Both the position numbers and the translations under genes were made by a program. Shown one piece after another: positions 57,002-64,000 of a stretch of 64,000 nt of DNA. Source of the stretch: Roridomyces roridus. Taxonomy: Eukaryota > Basidiomycota > Agaricomycetes > Agaricales > Mycenaceae. The stretch spans positions 3,286,001 through 3,350,000 of the forward strand of contig JARKIF010000001.1 in the NCBI GenBank assembly GCA_029378245.1. Reading direction: 5' to 3'. How positions within the stretch are numbered: the first letter of the stretch is position 1; every line of letters starts with the position of its first letter. A model generated the notes under the pieces. The model ran no database searches, was not told where the DNA came from, and saw only the letters and a program-made list of their open reading frames with translations.

Positions 57002-58453
57002 ATGTCTTTCAATACACCTCCCCCGCCTCCACCCACCAAGCTCGGTGTCTACAGAATTCTATCTCCTCTCGCCGGCATCCATGTGTCTCCTCTCCAGCTC
57101 GGTGCCATGAGCATCGGAGACAAGTGGGCAGACCAGGGAATGGGAGCAATGGATAAAGAGTCCAGCTTCAAGCTCCTCGACGCGTATTATGATAAAGGCG
57201 GTAATTTCATAGATACAGCCAACTTGTAGTGCGTTACTCCGCAATTTACCTTACTTTCTTGTGCTGATATGATTTATTTTGTAGCCAAGATGAGACGTCC
57301 GAGATGTTCATTGGGGAGTGGATGGAGAAACGAGGTATCCGCGACCAGCTTGTGATTGCGACCAAGGTCCGTGGCGAGTTTTCTGCACCCTTCAACCGGT
57401 TGAAACACTCGACAGTACACGACCAACTTCAAACAGGGCCAAAAGCAGATCGCGCAAAAGGTGAACTATATGGGAAACAACATCAAGTCAATGCACATTA
57501 GTGTCGAAGCCAGCCTCAAGAAGCTGCGTACGTCGTATATCGATATTTTCTACGTGCATTGGTGGGACTGGGAGACTGGCGTCGAGGAGGTCATGAATGG
57601 TCTTCATAATCTCGTCGTTCAAGGAAAGGTTTTGTACCTGGTAAGTGCTCTTTTTCCACATGTATATTTTCTTATCTTCTGCAGGGTGTCTCGGATACCC
57701 CAGCCTGGATAGTGGCTGATGCAAATCGGTACGCCCGGGACCATGGAAAATCGCCTTTCGTCATCTACCAAGGCGCTTGGAATGTGATGGAACGTTCCTT
57801 TGAGCGCGAGATCATCCCTATGGCTCGTGCGCACGGTGAACATCGTTTCAAAATCCTCAAACCGGCAACTGAGAGGCACACAGGACTGGCCCTTGCCCCG
57901 TGGAACGTGTTGGCAGCAGGCAAGCTCCGTACGGACGCCGAAGAGGAGAAGCGTCGCGAGACTGGCGAGAAGGGCCGCACCCTGTTCGTCGGAGAATGGG
58001 AGCGCAATGAGGACCAAAAGAAAATGTCGCGCGCTCTGGAAAAGGTTGCGAACGAGGTGGGGGCGAAGAGTATACACGCTGGTATGTGCAATTTTTTTCT
58101 CCAGCTGCGGACTCAAGAGCCATGGATTCTCAGTGGCAATAGCGTATGTGATGCAAAAGACGCCGTATTGTTTCCCTATCGTTGGTGGCCGCAAGATTGA
58201 ACATCTTGACGCCAATATCGAGGCATTGGATGTGTCTCTGTCGCAGGAACAAATTGAGTACCTGGAAAGCGTTCTTCCATTCGATCCAGGATTTCCGGGG
58301 TGGTTCATCGTACGCCAAGTTTTCTCGATATGACCTTTGAATTTAAAAAAGCCTTTTCAGGGTGACGGCAGGAAGACGATGCCGCATATGCTCATGAATG
58401 CTCATCTTGACAAGCAACCTCTGGTCGAGCCAATTAGGCCAGCGGTCGTGTAG
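57002..58453 (+). CDS. Aldo/keto reductase 1 (aryl-alcohol dehydrogenase type)
   Basis: It starts at 57002 ([20 protein letters not shown]). Exons joined by short introns give [136 protein letters not shown] and [20 protein letters not shown], ending IRPAVV at 58453. The catalytic tetrad is present: Asp in FIDTAN, Tyr in LYQDE, Lys in VIATK and His in YVHWW. The family reduces aromatic aldehydes with NADPH in the cytosol, for example in veratryl-alcohol cycling by wood-decay fungi. It forms a tandem pair with the next gene. Confidence 0.9.
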
Positions 58454-58873
58454 ACAGCGTCTCAGTAGAGAGATAATACAAGAACCGCGTTGAAATTCCA
58501 TTTGTGAGCATTGAGATGGGACGCCGCCGTGAAGAGTACTCCTCCGAGCTTGCAGAAGCTGAATTCTTGAAATTGAACGAGGGACGGAGCTCGGCAATAG
58601 ATGCCGAGGGCGGATCGCCAAGAAAGCTGCCCATCAATGATGCGCCTTGCCTCTTCTCTTCCCAAGTCCTACTCACCGTTCAAAGTCGTCAATCACCCGT
58701 GGCCCGGGACGCCCTGTCACCACCGCCCACCCACGGTACGACAGCGGAGTCCCCACGGCACTGCGGCGAGGCTTGCTTCCCCTTGAGCGCTCGAGGCAGC
58801 ACGGAAGTCTAACCGACCATAACGTCATCCACAACACGAGAAACCGAGATTCATATACGACATTCTGTTGAAG

Positions 58874-58912
58874 AACCACCGCGGCAGGGGGCCACGCAAG
58901 CTCGACGCCGGT
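58874..58912 (+). repeat. Upstream element shared by both aldo/keto reductase genes, copy 2
   Basis: It matches 56789-56827 with a few differences. It lies about 360 bp before the second TATA box. Confidence 0.6.
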
Positions 58913-59233
58913 TCCGATGACTCACTCAGCTTGCTAGTAAATTTGGTTTCCCGTGCAGCCCGTCCACTTTCTCTGCGGCATTTCTGGCCTCGACGCGCGT
59001 CCTCTTATTTTTTCGGCTTCTCCGTCCTTTCAATTATCGAAGCCACCCCTAGATCATCGGAGTGCGGATTCCACCTGAATCCAGCTCTTCGTTCGTCATC
59101 TCTGATGGTCAGCCTCCACCTTCTTCACCCCGTTCTTCCCTCTTCGATTGCTCTCACAGACGGCCCGGACACGTGAAAAGTCTTGACGCATCCATTCGGG
59201 TTCATATCCCTATATTCGGCGCACGTCTTCTTC

Positions 59234-59240
59234 TATAAAA
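59234..59240 (+). promoter_or_regulatory. TATA box of aldo/keto reductase 2
   Basis: TATAAAA begins 42 bp before the ATG at 59276. Confidence 0.6.
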
Positions 59241-59275
59241 GCTCTCATGGTTCCACCTAAACTCTCTCACCGACC

Positions 59276-60755
59276 ATGTCTTTCCGCGCCCCTCCCCCTC
59301 CCCCACCCACCAAGCTCGGAGTCTACAGAACTCTTTCTCCCCACGCTGGAATCCATGTGTCTCCCCTTCAGCTAGGTGCTATGAGCATAGGAGACAAGTG
59401 GACGGCCCTGGGAATGGGGGCGATGGATAAAGAGTCGAGTTTCAAGCTCCTCGATGCGTACTACGACAAGGGCGGCAATTTCATTGATACAGCCAACGGA
59501 TAGTGCGTCCTTGCTTTGCCTTATTATCGGTATGAGTATGCTGATTGGGTTTGTAGCCAAGATGAGACGTCCGAGATGTTCATCGGGGAGTGGATGGAGA
59601 AGCGGGACATCCGCGACCAGCTCGTGATTGCAACCAAGGTCTGTGGCGAGTTTTAGTATGCTTGCCAGGCTTTTGAAATCGTCCGCAGTACACCTCAAAC
59701 CTCAAACGCGGCCAAGCGCAGGTCGTGCAAAAGGTCAACTATGTGGGAAATAACGTCAAGTCGATGCACATTAGTGTCGAAGCCAGCCTCAAGAAGCTGC
59801 GGACGTCGTACATCGACATCCTGTACGTGCACTGGTGGGATTGGGATACCAGTGTCGAAGAAGTCATGGATGGGCTCCACAATCTCGTCGTTCAAGGAAA
59901 AGTTTTGTATCTTGTAAGAACAATCATTTCTTTATTTGCGGCGAGTGTATTCCTCATTCTCAAAACTTGCAGGGCGTGTCGGATACTCCAGCCTGGGTCG
60001 TAGCGCAGGCCAACCAATACGCTCGGGACCATGCAAAATCGCCTTTCGTCATCTACCAAGGCGCTTGGAGTGTCCTGGAACGCTCTTTCGAGCGCGAGAT
60101 CATCCCAATGGCGCGCAAGCATGGTAAGTCAGCCGCATTTCCATCATCTCATATCTTTCATTAAACGGAATACATGAACTGAAATCCTTCCAAGGACTCG
60201 CCCTCGCTCCGTGGAACGTCCTGGCATCCGGCAAGCTCCGCACAGACGCGGAAGAAGAGGAACGTCGTGCCAGCGGCGAAAATGGTCGCACCCTCTTTGG
60301 CGACTGGCTCCGCAATGACAACGAAAAGAAGATGTCGTATGCACTCGAAAAGGTCGCAGGCGAAGTGGGAACCAAGAGTATTCACGCTGGTGCGTCGCTC
60401 AATCGCTTCTCCCGAAACATCAGGTTGAACACCCAGTCACAGTGGCCATCGCATACGTGATGCAAAAGACCCCGTACTGCTTCCCCATCATCGGAGGCCG
60501 CAAAATCGAGCATCTCGAATCCAACATCGAGGCTCTAGACATTTCTTTGTCCCAGGAGCAGATGGAGTATCTCGAGGGCATCATTCCCTTCGATCCAGGG
60601 TTCCCCAACTGGATGATCGTGCGTATTCAATCTCTTGAGAAAAGCGTTCTGATTGTTTTCAGGGAGATGGATCTAAACCCAACGTCCTCATGGCTTCGAC
60701 GGCGCATTTCGACAAGCAGCCTCAAGTTGAGCCCATTCGACCGGCGAAGAAGTAA
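59276..60755 (+). CDS. Aldo/keto reductase 2 (aryl-alcohol dehydrogenase type)
   Basis: Tandem paralog of the previous gene with the same intron positions. It starts [20 protein letters not shown]. Differences include the dipeptide before the catalytic Tyr (NG instead of NL), [23 protein letters not shown] before [16 protein letters not shown] and the C-terminus [20 protein letters not shown] ending RPAKK at 60755. Asp, Tyr, Lys and His of the active site are all kept, so both enzymes should work. Coding similarity is high while introns have diverged, which points to a fairly recent but not very young duplication. Confidence 0.9.
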
Positions 60756-60905
60756 TGTAACATGTACAAATTGTATGATTGCAGAAAAATAATTTAATCA
60801 AAGTACAAGTGAATCGTCAATGAAGTCCTAGTAATGTCGGGCATAATCGTCGTACGGCTCGAGCCTAACGCTGAGCCGTACGCATCATGATTCTATTTAG
60901 CCTTT

Positions 60906-62456
60906 CTAACCGGCCTTGCGCCGAATCTCCATGAAATAATGTACAGGGCTACTGAGCGTCTTGACATCAAAGTTGAGCTCGCGTGGAATCGGGAACGCCG
61001 GGCCCATGGATATCTCCAAGTCGGACGAGCTCGAGTCACGCCGCGGGCGCTTAACGTCCACGTCGTCGTCGTCTTCCTCCTCCTTGCAGTCCGGCCGACC
61101 GCGTTTACGGTCGGGCGGTGGGTCCCACGTGTAGAACGTAGACCCAGGAGTGAGATTGTCCATCGAGAAGACGGAGCCGCCGCCGACGCTCATGCTGGCA
61201 ATCGCGGGCAGCGGCGGCGGTGAAGGCTCGGGGGGATATTGCAAGTCCAAGTCCTCGAGCTCTGGTACATCCATGTCGGGCTCGGATTTCTGGGGTACGG
61301 GGGTCAGCTGGGATATCAAGGCAAGTGAAAGAGGGCGTACAATTGAGGGTTCAGCGGGTTTGGCCTGGCTCGCAGCCTTGGCCTCATCCAGCTGCGCTTG
61401 CATCCGATAGAAATGTGCTTTGGCACTCTGTCCAAAGCGCCGCATGGTAAGCTTCAGCTGGTCGTTATCCGTTCGTAATGCGTGCACGGCCTGCTCCAAC
61501 AGCTCCTTCTGGTGCTGGATGCTCTGGATAAAGAGCTGCGCTTCCTCATGCATCACCGCGTATTCGGACACCTGCACCCTTGCATCGTCGCGCTCCTTGC
61601 GCAATCGCTGCTCGGTCGCCGCCGCAGCCGCAAGAGCCTCTTGCTGTGGTTTCAGCTGGGCCCGGGCGGCATCACGCTCCTGTATCAGCCGGGCCTCCCT
61701 GGCCAGGGCATCTTGCTGCTGTCTCAGCTGCGCCCGTGCATCATCACGCTCTTGCCTCAGCCGAGCCTCCGCCTCCCTGGCAGCCCTGAGGTCGGTATTC
61801 AAGCGACGCCCGACGTCGAGAGCCATGTCTCTGTCCTGCTGAAGCTGCTTGCGGGCTTTCTCGGTGTCGTTCAGGGCGTTGGCGAGCCATTCGCTGCGCC
61901 CTTCGAGATACTTGGTGTGCATGTGGCGGTCCACTTCCGCGGCAGGGACGGGTGGCATGGGCGGGGGTGCAGATGGAGGGAGGGTGAATGGTGTGGACTG
62001 AATCGGGGGGCGAGGGGTTATAGGGATATGGCTCGATCCAGGCACGGATGAGATCGGCTGAGGAGCCGTCTGAGGACGCTGCATGGTGAAGTTGGGGGCA
62101 GGAGGATGAGGCGTCATGGGGGCGGATGGAGGTGGAATGTATTGTGGCCGGAGTGGAAGAGTCGAGGGGCGATTGAAAGAGGCGATCGGGACGAAAGTAG
62201 TATTGGGCATGCTATTCTGAGGGACAGGCCGCGGCTGGGCAGCAGATCCGGGCAGAGTGGCATAACGGCCATCGGCTGTAAAAGCCGGATAAGCAGTTCC
62301 TTGTTGCGGAGGACGTTGACTCGGCCCTGCGACGGGGCCAGCGTTCGCCGTCGTCGCCTTCCTGAAAGAGTCGAGCACAGAGGTCGGGATGGGTGGCTGA
62401 CATCTGTGATTAGCTGGGCGTCGGAGGACATGGGTTGTCTGCACCTGTGGGTTCAT
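60906..62456 (-). CDS. Coiled-coil protein with proline-rich N-terminus
   Basis: The frame opens at 62456 (MNPQVQTTHVLRRPANHRCQ). A 48-nt in-frame intron (MNPQ to PPIPTSVLDSFRK) is likely. Residues to about 190 are Pro/Gln/Thr-rich and probably disordered. A long coiled coil follows (EWLANALNDTEKARKQLQQD and on) with three near-repeats of the type RLRQERDDARAQLRQQQDAL. A second possible 51-nt in-frame intron starts after EPSIV. The C-terminus has an acidic/basic patch (CKEEEDDDDVDVKRPRRDSS) that could be a nuclear signal, and ends VHYFMEIRRKAG at 60906. The family is not recognised. Confidence 0.65.
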   Translation of the reverse strand: MNPQVQTTHVLRRPANHRCQPPIPTSVLDSFRKATTANAGPVAGPSQRPPQQGTAYPAFTADGRYATLPGSAAQPRPVPQNSMPNTTFVPIASFNRPSTLPLRPQYIPPPSAPMTPHPPAPNFTMQRPQTAPQPISSVPGSSHIPITPRPPIQSTPFTLPPSAPPPMPPVPAAEVDRHMHTKYLEGRSEWLANALNDTEKARKQLQQDRDMALDVGRRLNTDLRAAREAEARLRQERDDARAQLRQQQDALAREARLIQERDAARAQLKPQQEALAAAAATEQRLRKERDDARVQVSEYAVMHEEAQLFIQSIQHQKELLEQAVHALRTDNDQLKLTMRRFGQSAKAHFYRMQAQLDEAKAASQAKPAEPSIVRPLSLALISQLTPVPQKSEPDMDVPELEDLDLQYPPEPSPPPLPAIASMSVGGGSVFSMDNLTPGSTFYTWDPPPDRKRGRPDCKEEEDDDDVDVKRPRRDSSSSDLEISMGPAFPIPRELNFDVKTLSSPVHYFMEIRRKAG

Positions 62457-62646
62457 GAGGGGGAGGACTGGGGGCGAGCGGACCCGAGGAACGAGCGGGG
62501 TGAGGTAGATAGAGATTGTGGGAGGTAGAAAACTGTAGTCATCTCATCTCGCAGCCGAAACACGATCATCACCCACAAAAGCTTCACTTTGCTTCCACGA
62601 CCTTCCATGACACTAATTGCAAATTGCCTCAAACGACAAAGTTTTA

Positions 62647-64000
62647 CTAGCAACCCGTGAAAAGCTGGGGATTATCCAGCGAAGAGTACGTGGTCCCTGC
62701 CACCACCGCCACAAAATCAATCGACACAATGCTCTGGTTCACACTCGAAAACCCATCGTTCACCACAAAACTGGTGCTCCAGGTGTCGTAGAACGGCGAA
62801 GTCGAGTTGCCGGTATGGGTAAAAACACTTTGGAACGTATTCTGTTTGAAGACTAGGGTTCCAGGCTGATCGCTCGAAAACGTATATTCCATGTACGCAG
62901 ACGAGACAGCGCCCATGTCGTTCCGAATCTGAAGCAAGTTCGTCCAAGGTTCTGGCTTGAATAATAGAGAGGCACGCACCACAACGTTGATAGTCGAGTT
63001 CTGATTCACCGCGCCGTGGCAACTACCCGCATGTTGGAAGAGAATGACGTCTTGGAATGGGAACCCTGCGCCGCCGTTGTCGGCCGTGGTCAGCGCGCTG
63101 TTCGTGTCGTAGGCCCACTGGACGACAAAAGACGAGATGCCCAGGGAAGAATCCAGGTCCACGTCGAAGGAGAAGAATTGCACACTGCCAAAGAGACTGG
63201 TGGCGGCGAGGAAGTCGGCCGAAACCGCTGGGGTCGTAAATTGGGAGGAACTCCCGCCGTGGCGATCCTTCCAGACAAGTCTGTGTCACAGCTGAGCCTT
63301 CGCAATCATAAGGTTTAGGCCAATCGTACGTTACAGGCATGTCAAGTGGGTTCGCAGCTGCCGCTTCCGCAGAAGTTCCAAAGATCTGGTGATTTTGTGA
63401 ACAACACCAAAACCTGCAAGAAAAAACACATACCCGGATGTTTCCCGACAATTGCAATCCACCAGTGACGTTGAAGAACAAGGACATCTCAAAGGGCTTC
63501 ACCGTAAGAGGCTCAATTGCATCGCCCAGCTCGACGCTCGCGGGCACGGTGTCCAACATCCGTCCAAGCAGCTCACTGCATCGTGTACTGAAAAAGTCGG
63601 GATCTTGTGCAAATCGAAGCATCGTCTGGTTGCCGTCCGAGCCGAAAATCGCAGCGTCCGAGGTGGAGTTGAGAATGAGGGGGTCGACGCTGGATCCGTT
63701 GATATACTGAGTCGCACTGGACGAATTTTAAGGACACGGATTGAACCAAATCACGGTGAACTCACATATGGTTGTCGTACACATCGAAAGTATCGTCAAA
63801 GTGGACAACGCCCTCTGGGTTATCGGCTGTGATTGCGCCACTGACGATTGAAGGGAAATCGACTTGATGGACGCCGCCAAGGGTATGCCCGCATGCGACA
63901 AGAGCTGAAGAAAGTCAGTCCTCGTCGCCTGTGGAAATCTATCCATCACACACCGATCATTTCCGTGGCATTGAACCCTTGGCGTGCAAACTCAGCCACG
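62647..64000 (-). CDS. Fungal heme peroxidase (N-terminus outside window)
   Basis: The visible part begins VAEFARQGFNATEMI at the right edge. After an intron comes ALVACGHTLGGVHQVDFPSI, the proximal-His block of plant/fungal-type heme peroxidases. Then follow VHFDDTFDVYDNH, SDAAIFGSDGNQTMLRFAQD, LLGRMLDTVPASVELGDAIE and PLTVKPFEMSLFFNVTGGLQ. A C-terminal extension of beta-rich type (WKDRHGGSSSQFTTPAVSAD, FGSVQFFSFDVDLDSSLGIS, VILFQHAGSC) runs to the stop at 62647. The distal His and the signal peptide must lie outside the window. The long C-terminal extension is not typical of lignin peroxidases; I recall it from a less-studied basidiomycete peroxidase group. It is probably secreted. Confidence 0.7.

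Larger units (their letters stand above)
58454..59275. other. Spacer between the reductase copies
   Basis: No gene seen. It holds the second copy of the shared upstream element and the second TATA box, so the duplication took promoter sequence along. Confidence 0.5.

Noticed and set aside
1..64000. tRNA, rRNA or CRISPR arrays
   Set aside because: I scanned for B-box-like GGTTCGA contexts and regularly spaced short repeats and found nothing convincing; the only regular array is the 129-bp coding repeat.

Overview
The window looks like nuclear DNA of a mushroom-forming basidiomycete (Agaricomycetes). Nearly every gene is split by introns of about 45-60 bp with GT..AG ends. The gene families also fit: AlkB-like dioxygenases with Cys-rich zinc modules, several F-box proteins, fungal multi-pass membrane proteins, class-I-type sesquiterpene synthase, Zn2Cys6/Fungal_trans regulators, HAUS6-like augmin subunit and a fungal heme peroxidase. 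All functions are read from motifs in conceptual translations after hand-splicing. No database search was possible, and the genus cannot be fixed from the sequence.

Layout. 1-4.3 kb: a very long Ala/Val/Ser-rich secreted repeat protein (minus strand, running off the left edge) with ten copies of a 129-bp unit. 5-12 kb: an F-box gene, a large AlkB-like 2OG-Fe(II) dioxygenase gene and a small basic nuclear-type protein. 12-15 kb: Zn2Cys6 regulator A. 15-26 kb: a membrane protein, an M20 peptidase, a decayed TPR-like remnant, a second F-box gene, an ACMSD-like amidohydrolase with one frameshift, a J-protein and another membrane protein. 26-33 kb: a P450 pseudogene, a three-finger C2H2 gene, an intact sesquiterpene synthase and a third membrane protein. 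33-48.5 kb: four more Zn2Cys6 regulators (B-E), all on the minus strand, with a small acidic protein gene and a DHA2-type drug exporter between them. 48.5-64 kb: a glycosyltransferase-like gene, a protein built of two copies of one domain, a sugar transporter, a HAUS6-like gene, a tandem pair of aldo/keto reductases, a coiled-coil protein and a partial heme peroxidase.

The strongest signal is the family of five paralogous regulators (A-E), all on one strand and with the same splicing layout. In each one the third cysteine of the zinc cluster is assembled through a microexon of only 6 nt (9 nt in copy C). Skipping it keeps the reading frame but destroys the cluster, so a conserved splicing switch between DNA-binding and non-binding isoforms is possible. 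Copy A also carries a 25-nt perfect inverted duplicate of its last exon inside the adjoining intron, which could fold over the 3' splice site. Copy B has lost its C-terminal tail through a 2-nt deletion.

The sesquiterpene synthase, P450 remnant, regulators, exporter and reductases may be the dispersed remains of a secondary-metabolism locus, but this is inference only.
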